From: Leptothrix sp. (in: b-proteobacteria)
GTDB taxonomy: Bacteria; Pseudomonadota; Gammaproteobacteria; Burkholderiales; Burkholderiaceae_C
DNA: 64,000 bases
Direction: 5' to 3'
Assembly: GCA_013822685.1 (NCBI GenBank)
Contig: PNKV01000004.1
Location: 62,001 to 126,000, forward strand
Position 1 is the first letter of the stretch; every line of letters starts with the position of its first letter. Both the position numbers and the translations under genes were made by a program. This document shows positions 17,858 to 25,635 of this stretch, one piece after another. A model generated the notes under the pieces. The model did no database searches and was not told the origin of the DNA. It worked only from the letters and a program-made list of their open reading frames with translations.

Positions 17858-18544
17858 ATGGCTTACACACCCACACCCCACCCCGCGCACGCGCGTTTGA
17901 AGCAAAAGATCATGGACCCCGGCTTCCCTTGTGTTGCCGCACGTTCGGTCATCAACCGTCAAACCTATCGACTGGGCAGCTACGGCGCCTTGGGATCTTC
18001 GGAAGCGGCCTTGGCCATTTGCCATGATCTTTACGCGTTCTCGGACGAGCTGCCTCCCGGGCAGGCGCAGTTCACCAGCTTCTTCGCGATGTTCGATGGG
18101 CCGCTTGGGCAGTTGACCGAGCTTGAGTTTGAAGCCCTGCTGTGGCGGCAGCTTCAGCTGATCCACGAGGTTGATGCGCGGCATTTCGAGTGGGATGCCA
18201 CGGTCAGCAAGGACCCGGACGACCCGAAGTTTTCGTTCAGCGTGGGCGGGCGGGCCTTCTTCGTCGTTGGCTTGCACCAGGGGGCCTCGCGGCTGGCGCG
18301 GAAGATGGCGCAGCCTTGCCTGGTCTTCAATCCGCACGATCAGTTCGAGGCCCTGCGGGCCGAAGGTGGCTATGACCGCTTGCAGCAAGCCATTCGCCAG
18401 CGCGACATGGCCTATCAGGGGTCGATCAACCCGGTGTTGACGAACTTTGGCCAACAGACTGAATCAAGACAATACTCGGGGCGCTCGGTCCCGAGCCAAT
18501 GGGAATGCCCATTCAAACAAGGCTTTGTTTCCCATGATGACTGA
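17858..18544 (+). CDS. YqcI/YcgG family haem-dependent enzyme (GntA-like)
   Basis: The product (about 228 residues) matches the YqcI/YcgG family: an N-terminal RLKQKIMDPGFPCVAARSVI, then FFVVGLHQGASRLARKM, and a C-terminal SRQYSGR leading to WECPF. The characterised member GntA is a haem-dependent N-hydroxylase acting on a guanidino compound in guanitoxin biosynthesis. The substrate here is unknown. I use the ATG at 17858; a GTG at 17843 is an alternative. The last 11 bases overlap the DUF1989 gene, so the two are translationally coupled and may act on the same guanidine- or urea-like compound, which is an inference. Confidence 0.8.
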   Translation: MAYTPTPHPAHARLKQKIMDPGFPCVAARSVINRQTYRLGSYGALGSSEAALAICHDLYAFSDELPPGQAQFTSFFAMFDGPLGQLTELEFEALLWRQLQLIHEVDARHFEWDATVSKDPDDPKFSFSVGGRAFFVVGLHQGASRLARKMAQPCLVFNPHDQFEALRAEGGYDRLQQAIRQRDMAYQGSINPVLTNFGQQTESRQYSGRSVPSQWECPFKQGFVSHDD

Positions 18545-19139
18545 TCACCACACCTGCGACCACCATGCCCGCATTGCACCCCAAAGCGGCACCGGCTTCC
18601 GGCTGAAGAAGGGCCAAACGCTGAGGATCATCGACCCCATGGGGGAGCAGGTGGCCGATTTGTTCTCGGTGAGCGAGCATGACCACCGCTGCACCCTCTC
18701 ATCCGGGCGCAGCCTGGACTATGCCGGCAAGATCTACCTGAGCAAGGGTGATCTGCTGTACGCGAACGACAGCCGCGTCATGTTCACCATCCTGGACGAC
18801 CGCGTGGGCAAGCACGACTTCTTGCTCACGCCCTGTAGCCAGGAAATGTTCGAGATTCTTTACAAGCATGTGGGCCACCACCCCAGTTGTTTTGAGAACC
18901 TCAGCCGTGCCCTGGCACCTTTCGGCATCGACGATGCGCAGATCTCCACCACCTTCAATGTGTTCATGAACGTGAACATCCACGAAGGCGGCCGCATGAC
19001 GGTTGATGCGCCCACCTCCAAGGCGGGTGATTTCATCGAGCTGAGGGCCGAGATGGACATGGTGTGCGGGCTGACGGCCTGCTCGGCCGAGGGCTCGAAC
19101 AACGGCACGTTCAAGCCCATCGACTTCATGATTATTTGA
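18534..19139 (+). CDS. DUF1989 / urea carboxylase-associated family protein
   Basis: This 201-residue protein belongs to the DUF1989 family, recognisable by GTGFRLKKGQTLRIIDPMGE, a QVADLF segment, LTPCSQEM and HPSCFENLSRAL. Relatives include urea carboxylase-associated proteins and the two carboxyguanidine deiminase subunits of guanidine breakdown. No urea carboxylase or allophanate hydrolase lies nearby. Two ATGs in tandem (18534, 18537) could start it; both are inside the end of the upstream YqcI/YcgG gene. It overlaps the convergent hydrolase gene by eight bases. Confidence 0.82.
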   Translation: MMTDHHTCDHHARIAPQSGTGFRLKKGQTLRIIDPMGEQVADLFSVSEHDHRCTLSSGRSLDYAGKIYLSKGDLLYANDSRVMFTILDDRVGKHDFLLTPCSQEMFEILYKHVGHHPSCFENLSRALAPFGIDDAQISTTFNVFMNVNIHEGGRMTVDAPTSKAGDFIELRAEMDMVCGLTACSAEGSNNGTFKPIDFMII

Positions 19140-19764
19140 GGTAGGGGTTGTACAGGCGCTCTTCGCCGAAATTACTTTCGGGGCCATGGCCCGGCGTGAA
19201 GGTGATGTCGTCACCCAATGGCAGCAGCTTGTGCTTGATCGCGTGGATCAGGTGGGCGTGGTTGCCTTGGGGGAAGTCGGTGCGGCCAATGCCGCCGGCG
19301 AACAGCACATCGCCCACGAAAGCATGGCGCGTGGTGGGCTCGAACAAGATGACATGGCCGGGTGTGTGGCCGGGGCAGTGCACCACCTGCAAGGTGCATT
19401 GGCCGATCTGAACGGTGTCGCCATCGGTGAGCCAGCGCGTGGGCGCGAAAGGCTCGGCCTGCGGAAAGCCGAACATCTGCGATTGCTGGGGCAATGCGTC
19501 GATCCAGAACTGGTCGCCCGGGTGCGGGCCTTCGATGGGCAGCGTGTGCTCGCGCGCCAAGGTGCCGGTGGCGCCAGCGTGGTCGATGTGCGCGTGCGTG
19601 AGCCAGATGGCCTTGAGGTTCAGGCCACGCGCCTGGATGGGCGCCAGCAGCTTGGGGATGTCGCCACCGGGGTCGATCAAGGCGGCGTCTTTGGTTTCAT
19701 CGCACCAGACCAGGGAGCAGTTTTGCTCGAAGGCGGTGACGGGGATGGTGAGGCGGTGGAACAT
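19132..19764 (-). CDS. Metallo-beta-lactamase-fold hydrolase (glyoxalase II-like)
   Basis: The 210-residue product has the zinc motif THAHIDHAG near residue 55, GHTPGHVIL near 130, GDVLFAGGIGRTDFP near 150 and a final PGHGPESNFGEER. It resembles the YcbL subgroup of glyoxalase II-like thioesterases, which hydrolyse S-lactoylglutathione or related thioesters in the cytoplasm. I chose the ATG at 19764 because it begins with the family's MFHRLTIPV. Translation starting further upstream would add 25 unconserved residues. It is convergent with the DUF1989 gene and overlaps it by eight bases. Confidence 0.9.
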   Translation of the reverse strand: MFHRLTIPVTAFEQNCSLVWCDETKDAALIDPGGDIPKLLAPIQARGLNLKAIWLTHAHIDHAGATGTLAREHTLPIEGPHPGDQFWIDALPQQSQMFGFPQAEPFAPTRWLTDGDTVQIGQCTLQVVHCPGHTPGHVILFEPTTRHAFVGDVLFAGGIGRTDFPQGNHAHLIHAIKHKLLPLGDDITFTPGHGPESNFGEERLYNPYLK

Positions 19765-19934
19765 CCTTTGGATTATGTCAAGTTTCGCGCGAGCGATTTG
19801 GTAAGGGTCGCGCAACTGGGCTGGGGTAATTGGCCGCACTCCTGGCTTTGCTTGGTTGGTCCTTGGTCAGCAGTCTTTGTGCCTGAGGAACGCCATTTGC
19901 CCATCACTCATCGCTAGTTCAAACAGGAGCAACC

Positions 19935-20174
19935 ATGAAACCGCCGAAGATCAAGTACCTTGTTTTGTTGGGCCTGCTGGCCACCTGGGCGGCCAGCAAG
20001 AAGAAGAGCCGCAGCCCGAAGGCTGATGGCAGACAGCGCGGCCTGGCCCCGCTGGTGGAAGACGATCAGCCGACGCAGATGTTCTCGCCCGACGATGAAG
20101 AGCCTACCGCCGTCAACCCCTTCCCCAAGGGCAACCCCACGCCCTTGCCCACCGGCACTGCGCCCGGGGGTTGA
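19935..20174 (+). CDS. Small membrane-anchored hypothetical protein
   Basis: This is a 79-residue protein with one short hydrophobic segment (YLVLLGLLATWAA, residues 8-20) followed by a basic patch KKKSR and a Pro/Asp/Glu-rich, probably disordered tail. AGGAG lies six to ten bases before the ATG, which supports translation. I do not recognise the family. It precedes the CBS-domain gene by 45 bases on the same strand and may share its transcript. Confidence 0.6.
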   Translation: MKPPKIKYLVLLGLLATWAASKKKSRSPKADGRQRGLAPLVEDDQPTQMFSPDDEEPTAVNPFPKGNPTPLPTGTAPGG

Positions 20175-20219
20175 CCGGTTTGCAGAAAAACTTACCACTC
20201 AGCTTGAAAGGATTCAGCC

Positions 20220-20684
20220 ATGACTCAAGTTTCTGAACTCATGACCCGTGGTGTTCGAACCATGGCCCCTCATGAAACCATTGCGCAGGCTGCCAAGGCC
20301 ATGGAGGAACTGGACGTGGGCGTCATTCCCGTTTGCGACGGGCAAAAACTCGTCGGCATGGTGAGCGACCGCGACATCGTGCTGCGGGCTGTGGCCCACG
20401 ACCGCCCAGCCGACCAGACCTCATTGAGTGATGTGATGAGCGAGGACGTTTGCTGGTGTTTCGATGACGACCCGGTCGACATCGCCACCCAGAAAATGCA
20501 AGACGCGCAGATTCGCCGCATACCGGTGGTGGACCACGACCAGACCCTGGTCGGCATGCTGTCGTTGGGCGATGTGGCGGTGAAGGGCGATTTGGACGAC
20601 GCTAGTCAGGCACTGTCTGAAATCTCTGAGCCGTCCCAACCCGCGCGCCCACCCGTCGGCCATGACAGCGGGGCCAAGCACTGA
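20220..20684 (+). CDS. CBS-domain pair protein
   Basis: This 154-residue cytoplasmic protein consists of two CBS motifs: residues about 5-60 (VSELMTRGVRTMAPHETIAQ to VGMVSDRDIVLRAV) and about 70-130 (DVMSEDVCWCFDDDPV to LVGMLSLGDVAVKG). Such stand-alone pairs bind adenosine nucleotides and act as energy or stress sensors for partner proteins. The Cys-Trp-Cys in the second motif is unusual. AAAGG lies upstream of the ATG. No target is identified by the neighbours. Confidence 0.93.
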   Translation: MTQVSELMTRGVRTMAPHETIAQAAKAMEELDVGVIPVCDGQKLVGMVSDRDIVLRAVAHDRPADQTSLSDVMSEDVCWCFDDDPVDIATQKMQDAQIRRIPVVDHDQTLVGMLSLGDVAVKGDLDDASQALSEISEPSQPARPPVGHDSGAKH

Positions 20685-20709
20685 ACGCTGAAGCACCAAC
20701 CCTGCGCAT

Positions 20710-21384
20710 TCAAGAGACATAGGGCAGCAGCGCTTGCGCGGCCTGGATGCGCAGGCTCAGATCAAGGGCTTCATCGTTCATCACCGATAGCAAGAAACCA
20801 CGCGGTGAGCGTGTGTTCGACGATGGGGCCACATCGGGCTCTGTTTTTTGCAGGGGCTGAAGCGCGGTCAGCGCATGCTGCCAGTCAGCGGGCTTGATGC
20901 TGTGCAAACGCGCCAGCAGCTCGGCTTGGCCATCGGGGTTGGGCGGGATGTCCAGCCACGGCGTGTCGGCGAACACGGGCGCCAGGTCCGGGGCCACGAA
21001 GGCCGACCAACGGTCTGGCTCGGTCTGCTGGGCCGGCACGGTGAGTCGCGACACGCTCAGGCCCACACGGTCGTGCGCCACCTCGGGCAGATAGCGCAGG
21101 CGCAAGGCTTCCAGGAAGCCCATGGCCTGCGCGGCAGGCTGGGGCTGGGCCAGCGAGAACCACAGCTGGTAGCCATCAAAGCCCGACACCGCGATGGCCG
21201 GCGCGGGCAAGCCCAGCTCGGACTGCACGCTTTGCCACACTGCCGACAGCGCGGCCCAATCGGCCGGCCTGGACAAGGTCAGCACCATGGCGTGCACCGG
21301 CTCATCAGCCTTGTCTGGGGCAGGCCCAGACGCGGTGGCATCAAGGCGGTAAAGGCGTTGCAACTCAGCGTGCAGTCTGTTCAT
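20710..21384 (-). CDS. Hypothetical protein, 224 residues
   Basis: I do not recognise this family with confidence. The N-terminal 150 residues contain the alternating segment AIAVSGFDGYQLWFSLAQP, which faintly recalls the GYHLW strand of archaeo-eukaryotic primase-like folds. The expected catalytic acids cannot be assigned, so no such activity is claimed. The last 40 residues (NDEALDLSLRIQAAQALLPY) look like a single helical repeat. The ATG at 21384 is chosen because reading further upstream would run into the divergent glutathione S-transferase gene. There is no signal peptide. Confidence 0.6.
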   Translation of the reverse strand: MNRLHAELQRLYRLDATASGPAPDKADEPVHAMVLTLSRPADWAALSAVWQSVQSELGLPAPAIAVSGFDGYQLWFSLAQPQPAAQAMGFLEALRLRYLPEVAHDRVGLSVSRLTVPAQQTEPDRWSAFVAPDLAPVFADTPWLDIPPNPDGQAELLARLHSIKPADWQHALTALQPLQKTEPDVAPSSNTRSPRGFLLSVMNDEALDLSLRIQAAQALLPYVS

Positions 21385-21420
21385 GGCGGGCTCAAGAAAG
21401 GGGCTGGTCAAGCATACTGG

Positions 21421-22092
21421 ATGGCCATGATCACACTTCACCATTGCGTCAGCGCCCGCTCCTTCCGCCCCTTGTGGATGCTGGAAGAACTGGGCTTGCC
21501 TTACGAACTGAAAATGCTGCCTTTCCCGCCGCGTGTGCATGACGCGGCCTATTTGCAGCTCAATCCGCTGGGCACCGTGCCCACGTTGTTCGATGACGGT
21601 GCGTGCATGACCGAGTCGGCGGCCATCTGCCAGTACCTGGCCGCGCGCCACCCGGCCGGGGGCATGGACGTGGCGCCCGATCAGCCGGTTTATGCGGCCT
21701 ACCTGAACTACCTGCACTTTGGCGAGGCCACGCTCACCTTCCCGCAGACCCTGATCCTGCGGTATGCGCACTTCGAATCACCCGAGCGCCGCCAGCCGCA
21801 GGTGGCTGAGGACTACGCCAAGTGGTTCCTGGCCCGCTTGCGCACGCTGGAGCCCTTGCTGGCGCAGGAGGCGTTTGTGTGTGCGGGCCGCTTCACGGCG
21901 GCCGATGTGTCGGTGGGCTATGCCCTGTTGCTGGCCAGCCACCTGGGCTTGGCTGATCGCTTCAAGCCGGCGGTTCAGGGCTACTGGCAACGCCTGCAGC
22001 AGCGCCCGGCCTACCTGCGAGCCCTGGCGGTGCAGCACGAGGCGGCCCTGGCGCAGGGCGTGTGCACGGTGCCGGCGCCTGACTTGCGCTGA
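21421..22092 (+). CDS. Glutathione S-transferase family protein
   Basis: This 223-residue protein has an N-terminal thioredoxin-like domain (ITLHHCVSARSFRPLWMLEE, then NPLGTVPTLFDDG and TESAAICQYLA, the glutathione-binding strand and Ser). An all-helical C-terminal domain follows with FTAADVSVGYALLLA. Enzymes of this type conjugate glutathione to electrophiles or reduce peroxides. The substrate is unknown. It starts 36 bases from the divergent hypothetical gene. Two ATGs (21421 and 21427) are possible; neither has a strong ribosome site. Confidence 0.92.
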   Translation: MAMITLHHCVSARSFRPLWMLEELGLPYELKMLPFPPRVHDAAYLQLNPLGTVPTLFDDGACMTESAAICQYLAARHPAGGMDVAPDQPVYAAYLNYLHFGEATLTFPQTLILRYAHFESPERRQPQVAEDYAKWFLARLRTLEPLLAQEAFVCAGRFTAADVSVGYALLLASHLGLADRFKPAVQGYWQRLQQRPAYLRALAVQHEAALAQGVCTVPAPDLR

Positions 22093-22113
22093 AACGTCGT
22101 CAGCTGTGCCTCT

Positions 22114-22130
22114 CCCCGCGCCTCGGGGGT
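22114..22130 (+). terminator. Possible weak terminator after the GST gene
   Basis: A five-pair GC stem (CCCCG and CGGGG around CGCCT) lies 21 bases after the GST stop, followed only by GTTG. It may attenuate read-through into the PEP-CTERM gene. The stem is short, so the call is tentative. Confidence 0.35.
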
Positions 22131-22218
22131 TGTAACTTGGTGTGTCGTCATTAGACTGGCCCCGCACCCGGTGCGTTGTCCAAACTTACCCATATACATT
22201 TTCAGGGAGAGCATTTTC

Positions 22219-22839
22219 ATGCGTCACATCGTCTTGTCTTCCATCGCCTTGGCCACTTCCATGTTGGCTGGCGTCTCTAACGCTGCAGTTGTCTATGACA
22301 ACGGCAGCATCGGCCCCAGCACCTACTGGTGCGTGTCTGGCATGAATCAGTGCGGTGGCGAAAGCTGGACCATCGCCGACAACTTCACCCTCAGCGCCGC
22401 TGCGGTGGTGACGGGCCTGGACAACTGGAACTTGGGGGGGCCTGCAGGCTACGTCAGCACCAACTGGCGCATCTGGGCGAACCAGCCCACATCCCTGGGT
22501 GAAACCATCGCATCCGGCAACGCCGTGGCCACTATCAGCGAAGATGCAGGCTTCACCCTGGCATCGTTGTCGGGGCTGTCTGTGAGCCTGGATGCCGGCA
22601 GCTACTGGATCGGCTTCAGCCATGTGCTCAACTCCTACGACCCCTGGACCTATGTCACCTCAAGCTCGGGTCAAGCCAACGCCGTTCAGCTGTCCGAGCG
22701 TGGCGTCAACATCTCTGGTCTGGCGGATGCCGCTTTCCGCCTTCACACCTCCGCCGTGCCTGAGCCCGAATCCGTGGCGCTGATCCTGGCTGGTCTGGCC
22801 GTGGTGGGCGTGGCCAGCCGCCGCCGCGCCGCCTGCTGA
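22219..22839 (+). CDS. PEP-CTERM sorting domain protein
   Basis: This 206-residue exported protein has a signal peptide (MRHIVLSSIALATSMLAGVS, cut near NAA). Its beta-rich body contains WTIADNFTLSAAAVVTGLDN and resembles choice-of-anchor domains. The C-terminal VPEPESVALILAGLAVVGVA followed by RRR is a PEP-CTERM signal for exosortase processing. Such proteins are delivered to the outer surface, often linked to exopolysaccharide or biofilm; the exosortase gene is not in the window. The ATG at 22219 follows AGGGAGA. A strong terminator follows. Confidence 0.92.
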   Translation: MRHIVLSSIALATSMLAGVSNAAVVYDNGSIGPSTYWCVSGMNQCGGESWTIADNFTLSAAAVVTGLDNWNLGGPAGYVSTNWRIWANQPTSLGETIASGNAVATISEDAGFTLASLSGLSVSLDAGSYWIGFSHVLNSYDPWTYVTSSSGQANAVQLSERGVNISGLADAAFRLHTSAVPEPESVALILAGLAVVGVASRRRAAC

Positions 22840-23748
22840 TTGAACCGGCCGAACCGGCGCCCCGCTCAGGCGGGGTTTTTCATCCGTCACCTCAAGGGCG
22901 ACTACGGCCTGGCCCGGTCGTACTGGGTTCACTCGGTCCTGGTGGGTTGGGCGCTGCTGTACCTGGCCGGCCTGGCCGTGGGCAAGATCGCAGCGGTGGG
23001 CTCGGTGCGTTATGTGTCGATGGCCGTCTTGGCCTTGGAACCACTGGCCCTGCTGGTCTGGGTGTGGTCCACGGTGGGCACCTTCATGTCGGCCATCAAG
23101 CAGGTGTTCAGTGGTGATGGGAGCCGGTTCTGGGCCCTGGCCGCGATCCTGTCGCTGACCTTGGGGTGCATCGGCATGATCCGCCAACTGGCCACCCTGG
23201 GGCCAGCCATGACCGCCCACTTCGAGGTGGCCATGGGCAAGCAGCCCGGCAAATCGTTCACCCTGACCTTCAGCCGCGACCACCGCGAGCTGGTGTTTGC
23301 CGGAGGCGTGAACGAAGGCGCTGCCCAGGCGCTGGACCAGGCCGTGATGTCCCAGCTGGGCGTGGTTCGCACGGTGGTGCTGGATTCACCAGGAGGCTGG
23401 ATGGGTGAGGGCCGGCGCATGGCCGAGGTCATCCGGGCCCACAACCTGAACACCCATGTGGCGCAAGAGTGCATGTCGGCCTGCACCCTGGCCTTGCTGG
23501 CCGGCCATGAGCGCACTGCGGACGATGCCGCCCGTGTCGGCTTTCACCAGGCGCGGGCCATTGGCGAAGACCGCCAGCCGGCCACCCGCCGGCGCGCCTC
23601 AGGCGGCAGCCGGCGTGAAGAAGAAGCCTTGTACGTGCAGGCTGGGGTCAGCCCGGCGTTTGCCCGCCAGGTGGTGAACGTGCCGTTCGCCCAGATGTGG
23701 GTGCCTACACGCCAGCAGTTGCTCGACGCCCAAGTGCTCACACGCTAA
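22840..23748 (+). CDS. Membrane protein with ClpP/SppA-like serine protease fold
   Basis: The reading frame gives up to 302 residues. Two or three membrane helices (about residues 33-50, 58-78 and 95-112) precede a cytoplasmic or periplasmic domain with TVVLDSPGGWMGEGRRMAEV and the CMSACTLALLAGHERTA segment. That arrangement is typical of ClpP/crotonase-fold SppA/NfeD-type peptidases, with Ser in the SAC context as the likely nucleophile. The start is a problem. The only usual start codon before the conserved HLKGDYGLARSYW segment is TTG at 22840, directly after the PEP-CTERM stop and ahead of a terminator hairpin. The true start may be non-standard. Confidence 0.75.
   Translation: MNRPNRRPAQAGFFIRHLKGDYGLARSYWVHSVLVGWALLYLAGLAVGKIAAVGSVRYVSMAVLALEPLALLVWVWSTVGTFMSAIKQVFSGDGSRFWALAAILSLTLGCIGMIRQLATLGPAMTAHFEVAMGKQPGKSFTLTFSRDHRELVFAGGVNEGAAQALDQAVMSQLGVVRTVVLDSPGGWMGEGRRMAEVIRAHNLNTHVAQECMSACTLALLAGHERTADDAARVGFHQARAIGEDRQPATRRRASGGSRREEEALYVQAGVSPAFARQVVNVPFAQMWVPTRQQLLDAQVLTR
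22860..22880 (+). terminator. Intrinsic terminator after the PEP-CTERM gene
   Basis: A six-pair stem (CCCCGC with GCGGGG around TCAG) is followed at once by five T. It begins 21 bases after the PEP-CTERM stop and lies inside the apparent N-terminal codons of the next gene, which is unusual. Confidence 0.85.
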
Positions 23749-23763
23749 GGACGCCGCCTTGCA

Positions 23764-24813
23764 CTAGCGCCACTCTTCTTCAGATTTGGTGCTGCACTCC
23801 GGGTCAGCCGGGTTCACGTTGCAACGGATCCGCTTGATGACCTTGAGCCCGCGCTTGTCGTAAATGCCTTGCTGCGCGATGTCGATCCGCGACTCGCGCA
23901 GCATCAGCGAATATTTGTAGGCGTTCTCGGCCGACAGCTCCTGCCAGGTGGTGGGCGGGATGCTGTTGTCGGCCTGCTTGATGAACTGCAGCGCACGGTC
24001 AAACTGGCTCAGCCAGTACGTTCTGGAGTGCTCGCCCATGCCGTCCGGAAAGCGGGTCTTGTTGAAGATCATCTGGTAAGTCAGGATCATGATCGGGAAG
24101 CGGGTGATGGCCCCGCTGTCGCCAATGCCCCGGTACAACTCCAGCGGCTTGTAGGCGATGGTAGGCGCGGCCACCATGTCGAGCAGGCCGGTGTTGAACT
24201 TGTTCGCGAAAGTGGTGATATCGGCCGACACGGGGATGGCGCCCATGCGCTTGATCATGATGGCCTGCGCCTTGTCGTGATCGAAAGACGCGATGCGTTT
24301 GCCGGCCAGCGCCTCGACGGTGTTGAGGCGACGGTCGTGAACGACCGGGTAGGCCGCGCCCAGGGGCAGGATGCCGCCAACCTCGTGCTCGCCTTCCACC
24401 ATCAAGGATTTGGCAGCCGGTGAGGCGTAAGTCTGGATCAGCTTGCGGACCACTTCGTAGCTGCCGGGCATGTCGATCTTGCCGTCGCGGATGATGGTGG
24501 TGGCTCCCAGCGTGTCGATGGCCCCAGAGGTGCGGTTGAACTGGCGGGCACGAAACGCGGTGGTGATGACCGCATCGCACTGGCCTGAGCGGTAGTCCTC
24601 GGTGGCTTGCCGCTCGTCGGTGTAGCCTTTGAGGGTGATGTTGGCGCCAAATTTCTGCATGGCCAGCACATAGTCCTTGGTCATGCTGAACAGGTCGCCC
24701 GAGGCGCCCAGCATGTCGTAGACACACACCTTCTGGGTGGTGGCGGCCTGGGCGCTCAGGCCCAGCAAGCTCAACATCAAGGCCGCCAGGCGGCTTCGGG
24801 TCAATGGATTCAC
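23764..24813 (-). CDS. Periplasmic solute-binding protein (DUF6091, TRAP DctP-like fold)
   Basis: The 349-residue product has a signal peptide ending near AQAA (residue 24) and a two-lobed binding-protein pattern: VCVYDMLGASGDLFSMTKDY near residue 29, GQCDAVITTAFRAR near 77, and AYPVVHDRRLNTVEALAGKR near 157. It resembles the putative solute-binding proteins grouped as DUF6091, related to TRAP DctP subunits. No TRAP membrane subunits are adjacent, so it may be an orphan sensor or serve a distant transporter. The start is GTG, supported by GAGGAG about nine bases upstream. It is divergent from the DUF3348 operon. Confidence 0.82.
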   Translation of the reverse strand: MNPLTRSRLAALMLSLLGLSAQAATTQKVCVYDMLGASGDLFSMTKDYVLAMQKFGANITLKGYTDERQATEDYRSGQCDAVITTAFRARQFNRTSGAIDTLGATTIIRDGKIDMPGSYEVVRKLIQTYASPAAKSLMVEGEHEVGGILPLGAAYPVVHDRRLNTVEALAGKRIASFDHDKAQAIMIKRMGAIPVSADITTFANKFNTGLLDMVAAPTIAYKPLELYRGIGDSGAITRFPIMILTYQMIFNKTRFPDGMGEHSRTYWLSQFDRALQFIKQADNSIPPTTWQELSAENAYKYSLMLRESRIDIAQQGIYDKRGLKVIKRIRCNVNPADPECSTKSEEEWR

Positions 24814-24969
24814 GCGGGGGTCTCCTCTTTTTTGGGGTCAGCCCCGGATACTTCCTCAAATGCAGGCCTGCGCGCAAGCACCCGCACGTGCGATCGCCCC
24901 TCTTTGCGATGGGATCGTGTCTAATCCCCTCCTTGGCCACGGCACAGCACAGCGTGGCAAACCGAAGAA

Positions 24970-25635
24970 ATGCATTTGCGCCGGAATTTCAGCAGCTCCA
25001 GACTCGTTCGCTTGCTCAGTGATGCCGCCTCTGTGGACGTGGACGCGTCCCGCCAGGATGTGGCCGAAAAACTGGGTCAGTGGCTGGGCACGCTCGACAC
25101 ACTCCAACTCCATGCCGCCCACCAGTCGATCAAAGCGTTTGCCCAAGAAACGCCTGCGCATGCGCGGGCCGCGAGCAGTCATCCCCTGGAAGAGGATGTC
25201 CAACGGGTGCGCGCGGCCCTGGTGCAGGCCATCACGGCGAACGGCGCAGCCCAGGCCATTGACGCGGACGCGGGCTACGCGCCTTACCGCCAGCGTTACC
25301 TTGAGCGGCAGCGCCACATTGAATCCAAGATTGCTTCATTGAGATCCCACGTGCGGCAGATCCTGTCCCGTGCCTCGCCCCGGCTCAAACAGCTCGCCTA
25401 CCTGGACACCGTGATGGAACAGGTGATCGGGGGGCGCGAGCAAAGGCTGATGGCCACGGTGCCCGTACTGCTTGAAAAGCGGTACGAGCAATTGCGCCGA
25501 GCCCAGGACGAGGGCTGGCAGGACACGTTCCGCCAAGCCTGGCAGGAAGTCCTGCTGGCCGAGATGGCCGTGCGCTTGCAGCCGGTGGTGGGATTGATGG
25601 AAGCATTCAGCAACGAGGTCAAGAAGTCACCATGA
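24970..25635 (+). CDS. DUF3348 family protein, first gene of a motor-like operon
   Basis: This is a 221-residue soluble helical protein with the DUF3348 pattern: SRLVRLLSDAASVDVDASRQ, then EKLGQWLGTLDTLQLHAAHQ, and a charged C-terminal half with AYLDTVMEQVIGGREQRLMA and LRRAQDEGWQDTFRQ. There are no catalytic motifs or membrane segments. It overlaps the DUF802 gene by four bases (ATGA), and the DUF3348-DUF802-OmpA-DUF2894 order is one I associate with other betaproteobacteria and pseudomonads. It may be a cytoplasmic accessory of the predicted motor. The function is unknown. Confidence 0.85.
   Translation: MHLRRNFSSSRLVRLLSDAASVDVDASRQDVAEKLGQWLGTLDTLQLHAAHQSIKAFAQETPAHARAASSHPLEEDVQRVRAALVQAITANGAAQAIDADAGYAPYRQRYLERQRHIESKIASLRSHVRQILSRASPRLKQLAYLDTVMEQVIGGREQRLMATVPVLLEKRYEQLRRAQDEGWQDTFRQAWQEVLLAEMAVRLQPVVGLMEAFSNEVKKSP

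Noticed and set aside
19765..19800. Leaderless promoter directly before the metallo-beta-lactamase-fold gene (CATAAT eight bases from the ATG)
   Set aside because: No -35 at an acceptable distance; the match is likely chance, although AAAGG directly abutting the ATG leaves the start of translation unclear.
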